From assembly GCF_031656215.1 (NCBI RefSeq), contig NZ_CP134228.1, positions 992,001 to 1,056,000 of the forward strand: 64,000 nt of DNA, given 5' to 3'. Made by a program: the position numbers and the translations under genes. This DNA comes from Mesorhizobium koreense (GTDB lineage: Bacteria; Pseudomonadota; Alphaproteobacteria; Rhizobiales; Rhizobiaceae). The notes under the pieces were generated by a model that was given only the letters and a program-made list of their open reading frames with translations, ran no database searches and was not told the origin of the DNA. Below are positions 1 to 9,354 of the stretch, piece by piece. The number at the start of each line of letters is the position of its first letter. The stretch's first letter is position 1.

Positions 1-184
1 CATTCAGGAGGCCGTCGTCACGGTCCCGCGCGCGCTCATCGCCGAGACCATCGACCTCGTTGCCGTTCTTTCTGGCCGTGGCGCCGCGCGCCGGCTCATC
101 GAACTCGCCCGCGTCGAAGGGCTCGGCCAGAACGGCGATTACCGCATCACCCAAGCCAACCCGAACACAGGAGGCTCCGCATGA
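1..184 (+). CDS. trbB: TrbB conjugation ATPase, 3' end only
   Basis: Reading from base 2 gives 60 residues (IQEAVVTVPRAL...) ending at TGA 182-184. The gene starts to the left of the window, so Walker motifs are not visible. TrbB is the VirB11-like hexameric ATPase that powers mating-pair formation at the inner membrane. The call rests on position (immediately before trbC in an otherwise canonical trb order) and on the tail, which fits the end of TrbB (a helical LIELARVEGLG segment followed by a short polar end). The stop overlaps the trbC start as ATGA, indicating translational coupling. Confidence 0.85.
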   Translation, partial: IQEAVVTVPRALIAETIDLVAVLSGRGAARRLIELARVEGLGQNGDYRITQANPNTGGSA

Positions 185-513
185 TCCGCACCACCATGTG
201 CGTCCGTCGTACCATCGCGACGGTCGCCGCCATCACCTATGTCAACCTCGCCCTCGCTCCGACCGCCCATGCGTCGGGCTCCTCCATGCCTTGGGAGCAG
301 CCGCTTCAGCAAATCCTCCAGTCGATCGAAGGGCCGGTTGCGAAGATCGTAGCCGTCATCATCATCATCGCGACCGGCCTTGCGCTGGCGTTCGGCGACA
401 CGTCCGGCGGCTTTCGCCGCCTAATCCAGATCGTGTTCGGCCTGTCGATCGCCTTCGCGGCCAGCTCGTTCTTCCTCAGCTTCTTCAGCTTTGGCGGCGG
501 GGCGCTCGTCTGA
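181..513 (+). CDS. trbC: TrbC/VirB2-type conjugal pilin
   Basis: This 110-residue protein has an N-terminal signal-like segment (hydrophobic up to about residue 30, HASGSS cleavage region) and two long hydrophobic helices at about 55-75 and 83-105, the usual architecture of the TrbC/VirB2 prepilin. In the family the mature subunit polymerises into the conjugative pilus. Start and stop overlap trbB (ATGA) and trbD (TGATG), so it is part of one coupled operon. No sign of damage. Confidence 0.9.
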   Translation: MIRTTMCVRRTIATVAAITYVNLALAPTAHASGSSMPWEQPLQQILQSIEGPVAKIVAVIIIIATGLALAFGDTSGGFRRLIQIVFGLSIAFAASSFFLSFFSFGGGALV

Positions 514-794
514 TGGCGACCGCCTTTGAACAACTCGACGCGGTGCCGGGATACACGATTCCCGTGCGTCGCGCGCTGACCGAACACATCCTGCTCGGGG
601 GCGCACCGCGCTCCATCGCCATAATGAACGGCACGCTGGCCGGGGCCGTGGGCCTCGGCCTGCGGCTCTGGCTGGTCGGGCTGCTGATGTGGGCGATCGG
701 GCATTTCGCAGCAGTGTGGGCAGCGAAGCGCGATCCGCTCTTTGTCGAAGTCGGGCGCAGGCATTTGCGCATCCCCGGTCATCTGTCGGTCTGA
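513..794 (+). CDS. trbD: TrbD, VirB3-like mating-pair protein
   Basis: 93 residues beginning MATAFEQLDAVPGYTIPVRR, with one hydrophobic stretch at about residues 42-68 and a basic C-terminus. TrbD/VirB3 is a small inner-membrane component that works with TrbE/VirB4. The start at 513 overlaps the trbC stop (TGATG). A longer open frame runs upstream to base 60 but has no support as coding sequence, because trbC occupies that DNA in another frame. Fifteen bases containing GAGGGGAG separate it from trbE. Confidence 0.88.
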   Translation: MATAFEQLDAVPGYTIPVRRALTEHILLGGAPRSIAIMNGTLAGAVGLGLRLWLVGLLMWAIGHFAAVWAAKRDPLFVEVGRRHLRIPGHLSV

Positions 795-808
795 GGGGAG
801 CGCACACC

Positions 809-3307
809 ATGCTGAACCTCGCCGAATATCGTCGCAATGCCCAACGTCTGGCCGACTATCTGCCCTGGGTCGCGCTCGTCGCCGAAGGCGTGGTGCTCAA
901 TAAGGACGGCTCGTTCCAGCGCACGGCGCGGTTTCGCGGTCCCGATCTGGATTCCGCTGTTGCGGCCGAGCTGGTCGCCATCGCCGGCCGCATCAACAAT
1001 GCCTTTCGCCGTCTCGGCTCCGGCTGGAGCATCTTTGTCGAGGCGCAGCGCAATCCATGCTCGACCTATCCCGATTGCAAATTCCCCGATCCGGCTTCCT
1101 GGTTGGTCGATGCCGAGCGGAAAGCCGATTTCGAGGGTGAGGCCGATGAGCGATCGTCCCAGTGGGACGATCGCCGGCCGAACAGCGCGCATTTCGTATC
1201 GGACTACTTCCTGACCTTCTTGTTTCTCCCACCGGCCGAGGAAGTTGCGCGCGCGGAGACATGGCTTTACGAGGGCCGCGAGCAAGCCGGCGTCGATCCG
1301 CATGAGATCCTGCGCGCATTCACCGATCGCACCGACCGCGTGCTGGCGCTGCTCGACGGCTTCATGCCGGAATGCGCGTGGCTCGACGATGCCGAGACGC
1401 TGACCTATCTGCATTCGACGGTTTCGACAAAACAGCATCGCGTGCGGGTGCCGGAAACGCCGGTCTATCTCGACGCGCTGCTGGCGGACCAGCCGCTGAC
1501 CGGCGGACTGGAGCCGCGCCTTGGCGACCAGCACGTCCGCATTCTCACCATCGTCGGATTTCCGACCAGCACGACGCCCGGCCTGCTCGATGACCTCAAC
1601 CGGTTGGCGTTCCCGTATCGCTGGAGCACGCGCGCGATCCTGCTCGATAAGACCGACGCGACGAAGCTGCTGACCAAGATCAGGCGGCAATGGTTCGCCA
1701 AGCGGAAGTCGATTGCCGCGATCCTAAAAGAAGTGATGACGAACGAAGCGTCCATTCTTGTGGATACGGATGCGGCGAACAAGGCGGCGGATGCCGACAT
1801 GGCCCTGCAAGAGCTTGGGGCCGACGTGGCGGGCATGGCCTACGTCACCGCGACGATCACGGTGTGGGATGCCGATCCGCGACTGGCGCAGGAGAAGTTG
1901 CGCCTTGTCGAGAAGGTCATTCAGGGTCGCGATTTCACGGCCATGATCGAGACCGTCAACGCGGTGGACGCGTGGCTCGGCAGCTTGCCCGGTCATGCCT
2001 ACTCCAATGTCCGGCAACCGCCGATCAGCACCTTGAATCTCGCCCACATGATCCCCCTGAGCGCCGTGTGGGCGGGGCCGGAACGGGATGAACATCTCGG
2101 TGCGCCTCCCTTGCTGTACGGCAAGACCGAGGGAAGCACTCCGTTCCGGTTGTCTTTGCATGTCGGCGACGTTGGCCACACGCTTGTCGTCGGCCCGACC
2201 GGCGCGGGCAAGTCCGTGCTGCTTGCTCTCATGGCCTTGCAGTTCCGCCGCTACGCCAATGCACAGGTCTTCGCCTTCGACTTCGGCGGTTCGATCCGCG
2301 CCGCGTCGCTCGCCATGGGCGGGGACTGGCACGATCTCGGCGGCGGGTTGACCGAAGGGGACGAGTTCTCGGTTTCGCTCCAGCCGCTCGCCCGCATCCA
2401 CGACACCTATGAACGCGCCTGGGCCGCCGACTGGATCGTAGCGATCCTGATGCGTGAAGGCATCGCGATCACGCCGGAGGTGAAGGAGCATCTTTGGACG
2501 GCGCTGACCTCGCTTGCCTCCGCGCCGGTCGGGGAACGCACTATCACCGGCCTTGCCGTGCTGCTGCAATCCAATGACCTGAAGCAGGCGCTTCGGCCAT
2601 ATTGCGTCGGCGGCCCTTACGGCCGGTTGCTCGACGCTGAATCCGAACATCTCGGCAGTTCGGAAGTGCAGGCGTTCGAGATAGAGGGGCTTGTCGGCAC
2701 GGGTGCTGCGCCCGCCGTGCTCGCCTATCTCTTTCATCGCATCGGCGACCGGCTCGACGGCCGCCCGACGCTTCTCATCATAGATGAAGGCTGGCTTGCG
2801 CTGGACGACGAGGGTTTCGCCGGCCAGCTTCGCGAATGGCTGAAGACGTTGCGCAAGAAAAACGCCAGCGTCATCTTCGCCACGCAGTCGCTTTCCGACA
2901 TCGATAATTCGGCCATTGCGCCGGCGATCATCGAGAGCTGCCCGACGCGGCTTCTACTGCCGAACGAACGCGCGATCGAACCGCAGATTACGGCGATCTA
3001 TCGCCGCTTCGGCCTCAATGACCGCCAGATCGAAATCCTCGCACGGGCGACGCCGAAGCGCGACTACTACTGCCAGTCGCGACGCGGCAATCGCCTGTTC
3101 GAGTTGGGCCTGTCGGAAGTGGGCCTCGCGCTCTGCGCCGCGTCCTCCAAATCCGACCAGACATTGATTGCGCAGATCGTCGCCGAGCACGGCCGCGAGG
3201 GATTCCTGACGGCATGGCTCACCGCACGCGATGCCGGTTGGGCCGTCGATCTCCTTCCGAACTTTTCCATGCACATCACTCTGACAGAAGAGGAGCTTAA
3301 ACTATGA
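809..3307 (+). CDS. trbE: TrbE, VirB4-like conjugal transfer ATPase
   Basis: 832 residues starting MLNLAEYRRNAQ at ATG 809, preceded by GAGGGGAGCGCACACC as ribosome binding site; the open frame extends upstream but that start is placed by the binding site. Walker A GPTGAGKS lies at residues 462-469 and Walker B (LLIIDE) has its acidic pair at 659-660, followed by a conserved ATQS segment. Length is typical of TrbE/VirB4 (about 800-850). The family energises pilus assembly at the cytoplasmic membrane. The stop overlaps trbJ (ATGA). Confidence 0.95.
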   Translation: MLNLAEYRRNAQRLADYLPWVALVAEGVVLNKDGSFQRTARFRGPDLDSAVAAELVAIAGRINNAFRRLGSGWSIFVEAQRNPCSTYPDCKFPDPASWLVDAERKADFEGEADERSSQWDDRRPNSAHFVSDYFLTFLFLPPAEEVARAETWLYEGREQAGVDPHEILRAFTDRTDRVLALLDGFMPECAWLDDAETLTYLHSTVSTKQHRVRVPETPVYLDALLADQPLTGGLEPRLGDQHVRILTIVGFPTSTTPGLLDDLNRLAFPYRWSTRAILLDKTDATKLLTKIRRQWFAKRKSIAAILKEVMTNEASILVDTDAANKAADADMALQELGADVAGMAYVTATITVWDADPRLAQEKLRLVEKVIQGRDFTAMIETVNAVDAWLGSLPGHAYSNVRQPPISTLNLAHMIPLSAVWAGPERDEHLGAPPLLYGKTEGSTPFRLSLHVGDVGHTLVVGPTGAGKSVLLALMALQFRRYANAQVFAFDFGGSIRAASLAMGGDWHDLGGGLTEGDEFSVSLQPLARIHDTYERAWAADWIVAILMREGIAITPEVKEHLWTALTSLASAPVGERTITGLAVLLQSNDLKQALRPYCVGGPYGRLLDAESEHLGSSEVQAFEIEGLVGTGAAPAVLAYLFHRIGDRLDGRPTLLIIDEGWLALDDEGFAGQLREWLKTLRKKNASVIFATQSLSDIDNSAIAPAIIESCPTRLLLPNERAIEPQITAIYRRFGLNDRQIEILARATPKRDYYCQSRRGNRLFELGLSEVGLALCAASSKSDQTLIAQIVAEHGREGFLTAWLTARDAGWAVDLLPNFSMHITLTEEELKL

Positions 3308-4065
3308 TGATCCGTCATCCCAGCTCGCGCGCCGTCCTCATGGCCGCGACCATGCTTGCCGCGTCGATCGCGCTTTCACCTATGATGACCTCGCCGGCCC
3401 ATGCGTGGAAGATCGTCTACGACCCTTCCAACTATGCGCAGAACGTCATTCAGGCGGCACGGGCGCTGGAGCAGATCAAACACCAGATCACGTCGCTTCA
3501 GAACGAGGCGCAGATGCTCATCAATCAGGCGCGCAATCTGGCGAGCCTGCCGTTCTCCTCACTCCAGCAGATTCAGCAATCGGTCCAGAAGACGCAGCAA
3601 CTCTTGGGTCAGGCGCAGAACATCGCCTTCGACGTGCAGCAGATCGACCAGATGTTTGCCCAAAAATACGCCAACGTCTCCATGTCGGCGACCGATCGGC
3701 AGCTTGTCGCCGATGCGCGTTCGCGGTGGCAGAACACGGTCGGCGGCTTGCAGGATTCCATGCGCGTGCAGGCCGGTGTCGTCGGCAACATCGACACCAA
3801 CCGCACGCAAATGTCGAACCTCATCAGCGAGAGCCAGCGTGCGACCGGCGCGTTGCAGGCAACGCAGGCCGGCAACCAGTTGCTCGCCATGCAATCGCAG
3901 CAGCTTTCCGATCTGGTCGCCTTGCTCGCTGCCAACGGGCGCGCGGGCGCGCTCACCGATGCTGAGCGTACTGCCGCCGCGGAGCAGGGTCGCGAGCAGC
4001 GCCGCCGCTTCCTGACACCGGGCACGGGCTACCAGCCCGGCAACGCCCGCATGTTCGGCAATTGA
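3304..4065 (+). CDS. trbJ: TrbJ, VirB5-like P-type transfer protein
   Basis: 253 residues with a clear signal peptide (hydrophobic 10-33, ending SPAHA) followed by an alpha-helical, glutamine-rich periplasmic body with heptad-like repeats (IKHQITSLQNEAQMLINQ), as in TrbJ/VirB5 minor pilus proteins. Starts at ATG 3304 (a second in-frame ATG follows at 3307), overlapping the trbE stop. Its order between trbE and trbK-L is canonical for the alphaproteobacterial trb operon. Confidence 0.9.
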   Translation: MMIRHPSSRAVLMAATMLAASIALSPMMTSPAHAWKIVYDPSNYAQNVIQAARALEQIKHQITSLQNEAQMLINQARNLASLPFSSLQQIQQSVQKTQQLLGQAQNIAFDVQQIDQMFAQKYANVSMSATDRQLVADARSRWQNTVGGLQDSMRVQAGVVGNIDTNRTQMSNLISESQRATGALQATQAGNQLLAMQSQQLSDLVALLAANGRAGALTDAERTAAAEQGREQRRRFLTPGTGYQPGNARMFGN

Positions 4066-4087
4066 GGGCCAGAAGGGGAGCAACGTC

Positions 4088-4378
4088 ATGGACGGCAAGA
4101 TGTTGGCCCGTCTCGTCGCTGTCGTGTTCATCGCCATCGCGATCACCGCAACCGTGGTCGAGATGACGCGCAAGGAAGACGCGCCGGCATCGCCCTCGGC
4201 GCGCGTCCTTGAGCCCGAACGCGATCCGCTGCGGGAGAGCCTGCGCCGGTGCCAGCAGCTTGGGCAGCAGGCGGCTGAAAACCCCGAGTGCTTGCGCACC
4301 TGGGCAAAGACGCGCGACCGCTTCCTTGGTCGCACGCCTGCGCCTTCGGTTGCGAACACGGCGACGGAGGCGCGCTGA
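4088..4378 (+). CDS. trbK: TrbK-alt, putative entry-exclusion protein
   Basis: 96 residues with one N-terminal transmembrane helix (about 6-24) and a short periplasmic domain containing two cysteines (RRCQQLGQQAAENPECLRTW). This matches the TrbK-alt family that occupies this slot between trbJ and trbL; the role in blocking redundant mating is assigned by family and is not shown by the sequence. A GAAGGGGAGC ribosome binding site precedes ATG 4088. The stop overlaps the trbL start (TGATG). Confidence 0.8.
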   Translation: MDGKMLARLVAVVFIAIAITATVVEMTRKEDAPASPSARVLEPERDPLRESLRRCQQLGQQAAENPECLRTWAKTRDRFLGRTPAPSVANTATEAR

Positions 4379-5706
4379 TGGGCGGCTCCGGCGTCATCGA
4401 CAATTTCCTCGGCACGTTCACCCGCTACATCGACAGCGGATTCGGCCTGCTCGGCGGCGAAGTGGCGTTCGTCGCTACAACGCTAATCGTCATCGACGTG
4501 ACCCTGGCGGCGCTGTCCTGGAGCTGGGGCGCGGAAGACGACATCATCGCGCGGCTGGTCAAGAAGACCCTGTTCGTCGGCGTCTTCGCCTACCTGATCG
4601 GCAACTGGAACAACCTCGCACACATCGTCTTCGACAGCTTCGCCGGTCTCGGCCTAAAGGCGAGCGGCACGGGGTTTTCCGCACAGGATCTGATGCGTCC
4701 CGGCAAGGTCGCACAAACCGGGCTGGACGCCGCCCGCCCGCTGCTCGAATCCATTTCCGACCTCATGGGCTGGGTCGCCTTCTTCGAGAATTTCATCCAG
4801 ATCGCGTGCCTGCTGTTCGCCTGGGCGCTCGTCATCCTCGCGTTCTTCATTCTGGCCATCCAGCTTTTCGTGACGTTGATCGAGTTCAAGCTGTCTACGC
4901 TGGCCGGCTTCGTGCTGATCCCCTTCGGCCTGTTCGGCAAGACCGCTTTCATGGCCGAGCGCGTGCTTGGCAATGTGATCTCATCCGGCATCAAGGTTCT
5001 GGTGCTTGCCGTCATCATCGGCATCGGCTCGACGCTGTTCAGCGAGTTCACGCGCGGCTTCGGCGGCGTCACGCCGACCATCGACGACGCCATGGCGATT
5101 GTGCTGGCCGCGCTTTCGCTGGTCGGGCTGGGCATCTTCGGCCCCGGCATCGCATCCGGCCTTGTCAGCGGTGGTCCGCAGCTTGGCGCTGGCTCGGCGA
5201 TGGGAACGGGGCTTGCCGTTGGCGGTGCAGCCTTTGCAGCCGGCGGCGGTGCGATGCTGGTCGCGCAAGGCGGGGCCGCCGCATTGTCCGGTGGCGCTGC
5301 CGCCGTGCGCGGCGGCGCGACCGCTGCCGGTGCGGCTTCCGCCGCCTATAGCCTCGGCTCGTTCGGCCGGTCCGGCGTCGCCTCCGGTCTCGGCGGCATC
5401 GCGCACGCTGCCGGTGGAACGGCCACGTCGCCGCTGCGCCGCGCGACGGCAAGCGTCAAATCCAGCTTTGCCGAAGGCGTCAAATCAAGCTTCGGTGCAA
5501 CCGGCGGCTCCTCGACCATGGGCACGGTCGGCGGCATCGACGACGCGGCTTCCGCATCCTCGCAGGCCACGGGCACGCCGCCCGGCTGGGCGCAGCGGAT
5601 GCGCCGATCCGGCCATGCCGTCCAGACCGCCGCTCACGCCCTGCGCTCCGGCGACGGCCATGGCTCAGGTTCTTCCGTCAACCTCTCCGAAAGTGACCGC
5701 TCATGA
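4378..5706 (+). CDS. trbL: TrbL, VirB6-like membrane channel protein
   Basis: 442 residues starting MGGSGVIDNFLGTF at ATG 4378, which overlaps the trbK stop; an upstream extension to 4288 would lie inside trbK and is rejected. At least five to six hydrophobic helices lie between residues 25 and 270, then a long Gly/Ala/Ser-rich hydrophilic tail (280-442), the usual layout of TrbL. The protein is thought to form the inner-membrane part of the DNA/protein channel. The stop overlaps trbF (ATGA). Confidence 0.92.
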   Translation: MGGSGVIDNFLGTFTRYIDSGFGLLGGEVAFVATTLIVIDVTLAALSWSWGAEDDIIARLVKKTLFVGVFAYLIGNWNNLAHIVFDSFAGLGLKASGTGFSAQDLMRPGKVAQTGLDAARPLLESISDLMGWVAFFENFIQIACLLFAWALVILAFFILAIQLFVTLIEFKLSTLAGFVLIPFGLFGKTAFMAERVLGNVISSGIKVLVLAVIIGIGSTLFSEFTRGFGGVTPTIDDAMAIVLAALSLVGLGIFGPGIASGLVSGGPQLGAGSAMGTGLAVGGAAFAAGGGAMLVAQGGAAALSGGAAAVRGGATAAGAASAAYSLGSFGRSGVASGLGGIAHAAGGTATSPLRRATASVKSSFAEGVKSSFGATGGSSTMGTVGGIDDAASASSQATGTPPGWAQRMRRSGHAVQTAAHALRSGDGHGSGSSVNLSESDRS

Positions 5707-6392
5707 ATCTGTTCAGGCGACCCGCCACGCATTACGGCAAGACCCCGCAACCCGAGACTCCATACCAGAAGGCCGCACAGGTCTGGGATGACCGTATCGG
5801 TTCAGCCCGCGTGCAGGCGAGGAACTGGCGGCTCATGGCCTTCGGCTCACTGATCCTGTCGGCCGGATTCGCTTCCGCCCTGGTCTGGCAATCCGCGCGC
5901 GGGACCGTTGTGCCCTGGGTGGTGCAGGTCGATGAGCTCGGCCAGGCGCAGGCCGTGGCGGCGGCCACGGCTGATTATCGTCCGACCGATCCGCAAGTGG
6001 CGTGGCATCTCGCCCGCTTCATCGAGCAGGTTCGTTCGATTCCTGCTGATCCGATCATCGTGCGGCAAAACTGGCTGCGAGCCTACGACTGGACGACCGA
6101 TCGCGGCGCGGCGGCGCTCAATGACTACGCCCGTGCCAACGATCCTTTCGCCAAGGTCGGCAAGCAGCAGAACGCGGTCGAAGTCTCAAGCGTCATCCGT
6201 GCGTCGGCGGATTCCTTCCGGGTCGCCTGGACCGAGCGTCACTATGAGAACGGCCAGCTCTCTACCACCGAACGATGGACCGCGATCCTCACCATCGTGA
6301 TCCAGCCGCCGCGAGATGCAGAACGGCTGAAGGCCAATCCGCTCGGCATCTACGTCAATGCTATCAACTGGTCGCGGGAGATGAGCCAATGA
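5703..6392 (+). CDS. trbF: TrbF, VirB8-like assembly factor
   Basis: 229 residues: short cytoplasmic N-terminus, a single transmembrane helix at about 41-62, then a periplasmic domain with the VirB8-like pattern (VRQNWLRAYDWTTDRGAAALNDYA, WTERHYENG, INWSREMSQ at the end). VirB8-type proteins nucleate the conjugative secretion complex. Coupled by ATGA overlaps to trbL upstream and trbG downstream. Confidence 0.92.
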   Translation: MNLFRRPATHYGKTPQPETPYQKAAQVWDDRIGSARVQARNWRLMAFGSLILSAGFASALVWQSARGTVVPWVVQVDELGQAQAVAAATADYRPTDPQVAWHLARFIEQVRSIPADPIIVRQNWLRAYDWTTDRGAAALNDYARANDPFAKVGKQQNAVEVSSVIRASADSFRVAWTERHYENGQLSTTERWTAILTIVIQPPRDAERLKANPLGIYVNAINWSREMSQ

Positions 6393-7456
6393 GCGGACTT
6401 CTGCCTCAGCGAAATTCCGGTTGCGAGACGACGTCTCTCCGTAAATCCGCAATCGCGGTCGTCTTGCTCTCGGCAACGATGCTGGCCGGCTGTGCCACCT
6501 ACAAGCCGCCGCAGATCAGCTACGACGCCGATGTGCCGCCGCTGCCGGCCGTGCCGGCATCCGTCACCGACGATCGGCCAAAGCCATTGCACATTCCTCC
6601 GGCCTGGACGCCGGCGAAAGGCGGCACGGCGGCCACTACGCCGCTCGGCCGTGTCGAGCACGCCAACGCAGCCGCGCGCGTGCAGCCGCGCCGCGAAGGC
6701 TATTACAATGCGATCCAAATCTATCCATGGAGCGACGGCGCGCTCTATCAGGTCTATGCCGCGCCCGGCCAGATCACCGACATCGCGTTGGAGGCCGGCG
6801 AGAGCCTTACCGGCGCAGGACCGATCGCGGCCGGCGACACGACAAGGTGGGTCATCGGCGACACGGAAAGCGGTAGCGGCGCGACCCGGCGCGTCCACAT
6901 CCTCGTCAAGCCGACACGCCCCGATATCACGACCAATCTCATCGTGACGACCGACCAGCGCGTTTACATGATCGAGCTACGTTCGGGAGAGAAGCCCTAT
7001 ATGCCCGCCGTCGCCTGGGCTTATCCGCAGCCGGGCGCCGGGCAGCGCGGCAGCGCTCCCGCCACGACGGTCATTCCTGCCGTGGCCGCGCGCAATTACC
7101 GCTATCGCCTCACCGGCGACACGCCACCGTGGAAGCCGGTCGCGGTCTATGACGACGGCCGCCGTGTCTATGTCGAGTTTCCGCGCGGCATCGTGCAGGG
7201 CGAGATGCCGCCGATCTTTGTCATCGGCGCGGACGGCGAAGCGCAGATTGTCAATAGCCGCATATACCACAACATCCTGATCGTCGACCGCCTGTTCGGC
7301 GCGGCCGAACTGCGCCTTGGCAGCGGCAAGCAACAGCAGACCGTCAGGATTGTCCGTACCGACGGGATAAGGAGCGGTCCACTTTCGTGGATTCGAAGGT
7401 CGGGTGAACCTTCGCAAGCGACCAACGCCCAAAGTGCAAACGGAGGGCCATCGTAA
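6389..7456 (+). CDS. trbG: TrbG, VirB9-like outer-membrane-complex protein
   Basis: 355 residues from ATG 6389. A basic, then hydrophobic N-terminus ends in a lipobox (LAGC, Cys about residue 34), so it is probably a lipoprotein. The central part shows VirB9 features (YPWSDGALYQVYAAPGQITDIAL, then TTNLIVTTDQRVYMIEL) and a C-terminal domain with VYDDGRRVYVEFP. VirB9/TrbG forms the outer layer of the secretion core with TrbI. Overlaps trbF (ATGA) and trbI (TAATG). Confidence 0.92.
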   Translation: MSGLLPQRNSGCETTSLRKSAIAVVLLSATMLAGCATYKPPQISYDADVPPLPAVPASVTDDRPKPLHIPPAWTPAKGGTAATTPLGRVEHANAAARVQPRREGYYNAIQIYPWSDGALYQVYAAPGQITDIALEAGESLTGAGPIAAGDTTRWVIGDTESGSGATRRVHILVKPTRPDITTNLIVTTDQRVYMIELRSGEKPYMPAVAWAYPQPGAGQRGSAPATTVIPAVAARNYRYRLTGDTPPWKPVAVYDDGRRVYVEFPRGIVQGEMPPIFVIGADGEAQIVNSRIYHNILIVDRLFGAAELRLGSGKQQQTVRIVRTDGIRSGPLSWIRRSGEPSQATNAQSANGGPS

Positions 7457-8616
7457 TGACCGACACTGACAACAACGCCGGATCGATGCGGCTTCGCGCC
7501 GAACAGCCGCGCGTCACGAGGCTGTCGCGCAAAGTACTCGCCAGCATCGGGGCTGTCGCGCTGGTCGGGATCGGCGGGGCACTGATCTATGCGCTCCAGA
7601 CCCGAGGCACCGGCAACAGAAATGAAGAACTCTATTCGACCGAAAACCGGCAGACCGCCGATGGTCTCGCCGGATTGCCGCGCGACTACACCGGCCCCGT
7701 TCTCGGCCCGGCGCTGCCGGGCGATCTCGGTCGTCCCATTGTCAACGCGCAGAACCGTGGCCAGCCTGTCGTGCCGCCCACGGTCGCGCCGCCGACCGTC
7801 GATCGCGCTGAGGAACGCCGGCTCGCCGAAGAAGAAGCCGCCCGCGTCAGCAAGGTGTTTTTCCAGACCGAGGCACGCACCACGAATCCTGATGGCACGC
7901 CGGGAAGCACGGCGATGCCGAACCTCGCCGGCCTCGACCTTGCGGGCCTGAATGAACAATCCGGCCAGCCGACCGCGCAGGACAAACAGCTCGCTTTCCT
8001 CAACGGCGCCGTCGATCGCCGCACCACGTCGTCCCATCGCGTCATGCCGCCGGCATCGCCTTATGTCCTTCAGGCCGGAGCCGTCATATCGGCCGCGCTG
8101 ATTACCGGCATCCGTTCCGATCTGCCGGGCCAGATCACCGCGCAAGTGACCGAGAACATCTACGACAGCCCGACCGGCCGCATCCTGCTCGTGCCGCAGG
8201 GTACGCGCATCATCGGGCAGTACGACAACAACGTGCAGTTCGGTCAGCGCCGCGTCCTGCTCGTCTGGAACAGGCTGATCCTCCCCAATGGTCGCTCCAT
8301 TGTTCTCGAACGCCAACCCGGCGCGGACACACAAGGCTATGCCGGTCTTGAGGACGGCGTCGATTATCATTGGTGGGATCTCGCCAAGGCCGCCGGCCTC
8401 TCGACGCTGCTCTCCGTCGGCGCGGAGCTGGCCGTCGATGACGACGGCCGACTGTTGCGCGCCATCCGCAACGGCGGTCAAGACACAATCAACGATGCCG
8501 GCCAGCAGATCATCCGCCACCAGCTCAATGTCGCGCCGACGCTGACCATTCGGCCGGGATTCCAAGTCCGCATCATCGTCACGCGCGATCTCGTGCTCGA
8601 ACCCTACAGAGGTTGA
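7456..8616 (+). CDS. trbI: TrbI, VirB10-like core complex protein
   Basis: 386 residues: cytoplasmic N-terminus, one transmembrane helix at about 32-50, a proline-rich periplasmic linker (PPTVAPPTVDRAEERRL) and a C-terminal VirB10 beta-barrel domain (about 190-386; LVPQGTRIIGQYDN, GYAGLEDGVDYHWW, TIRPGFQVRIIVTRDL). VirB10-type proteins span both membranes and transmit energy from the ATPases. It is the last trb gene and ends just before the DUF2274 gene. Confidence 0.93.
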   Translation: MTDTDNNAGSMRLRAEQPRVTRLSRKVLASIGAVALVGIGGALIYALQTRGTGNRNEELYSTENRQTADGLAGLPRDYTGPVLGPALPGDLGRPIVNAQNRGQPVVPPTVAPPTVDRAEERRLAEEEAARVSKVFFQTEARTTNPDGTPGSTAMPNLAGLDLAGLNEQSGQPTAQDKQLAFLNGAVDRRTTSSHRVMPPASPYVLQAGAVISAALITGIRSDLPGQITAQVTENIYDSPTGRILLVPQGTRIIGQYDNNVQFGQRRVLLVWNRLILPNGRSIVLERQPGADTQGYAGLEDGVDYHWWDLAKAAGLSTLLSVGAELAVDDDGRLLRAIRNGGQDTINDAGQQIIRHQLNVAPTLTIRPGFQVRIIVTRDLVLEPYRG

Positions 8617-8618
8617 GA

Positions 8619-8849
8619 ATGACAAAGCTGAAACTCGGTCCCATCGCCGACGACAAGCCCGTGAAAATCGCGATGGAGCTGCCTGCGCCACTCCATCGCG
8701 ATCTTGTTGCCTATGCGGAGGTGCTTGCCCGCGAGACGGGCCAGCCCGCCGCCGACCCGGTGAAACTGATTGTGCCGATGCTGGAGCGGTTCATCGCCAC
8801 GGATCGCGCGTTCGCGAAGGCGCGGCGGTCCGGCCGGGGCGGGCCTTGA
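8619..8849 (+). CDS. DUF2274 protein at end of trb operon
   Basis: 76 residues (MTKLKLGPIADDKPVKIAME...) starting at ATG 8619, 2 bases after the trbI stop; a TTG two codons upstream is a less likely start. It has the conserved N-terminal KLKLGPI and VKLIVPMLERFIATDRAF segments of the DUF2274 family, which almost always sits directly after trbI in alphaproteobacterial conjugative elements. Its function is unknown. It marks the end of the coupled operon. Confidence 0.85.
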   Translation: MTKLKLGPIADDKPVKIAMELPAPLHRDLVAYAEVLARETGQPAADPVKLIVPMLERFIATDRAFAKARRSGRGGP

Positions 8850-9054
8850 TTGTCTCCGGCAACCGAGAGATTGATCCCGCCAAGCTGATCGTCAGGCTCG
8901 CCATGCTGTTCGTCGGCGAGGTGATGGGCTAGGTCCCCTACAATATCTGCTGGTCTCAACGGGCCTTTATCTTCCCGCTAGCGATTCTGCTGGCAAGGCG
9001 ATGAACGTCGCCGGCGCCACGGCAAGTCGTGTCATCAATGCTGTTTCCCTTCTG

Positions 9055-9330
9055 CTATTTCGACGGCCTATAGCCGAGCAGCCTCAGCGCATTCGCCGTG
9101 ACAAGCACCGTGGCACCGGTGTCGGCCAGGATCGCCATCCAGAGCGTCGTCACGCCGAACAGCGTCGTTGCGAGGAACACTGCCTTGAGGCCGAGCGCGA
9201 TCGAGATATTCTGCCAGACGTTGCCGAGCGTCGCCTGCGACAGCGCGACGAGGTCGGCGACGCCCTCCACCCTATCGCGCAGCAGCGCTGCATCGGCGGT
9301 CTCATTCAGCGCGGCAAAGCAGCTTCTCAA
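9055..9330 (-). pseudogene. C-terminal remnant of a heavy-metal P-type ATPase
   Basis: On the minus strand about 90 residues read ETADAALLRDRVEGVADLVALS...GATVLVTANALRLL, the last two membrane helices of a Cd/Zn/Co-transporting P1B-type ATPase (CadA/ZntA-like). The phosphorylation site, ATP-binding domain and all earlier helices are missing. Homology stops near 9330, a few bases short of the next gene's stop codon, so the rest was lost before or during acquisition of the neighbour. The family exports divalent metals; this fragment cannot. Confidence 0.8.
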
Positions 9331-9354
9331 AGCAGACAGCTTTCCACACAATTC

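Noticed and set aside
7168-8691. Antisense open frame of 507 codons over trbG-trbI
   Set aside because: Shadow frame; the plus strand holds recognisable TrbG and TrbI with coupled starts.
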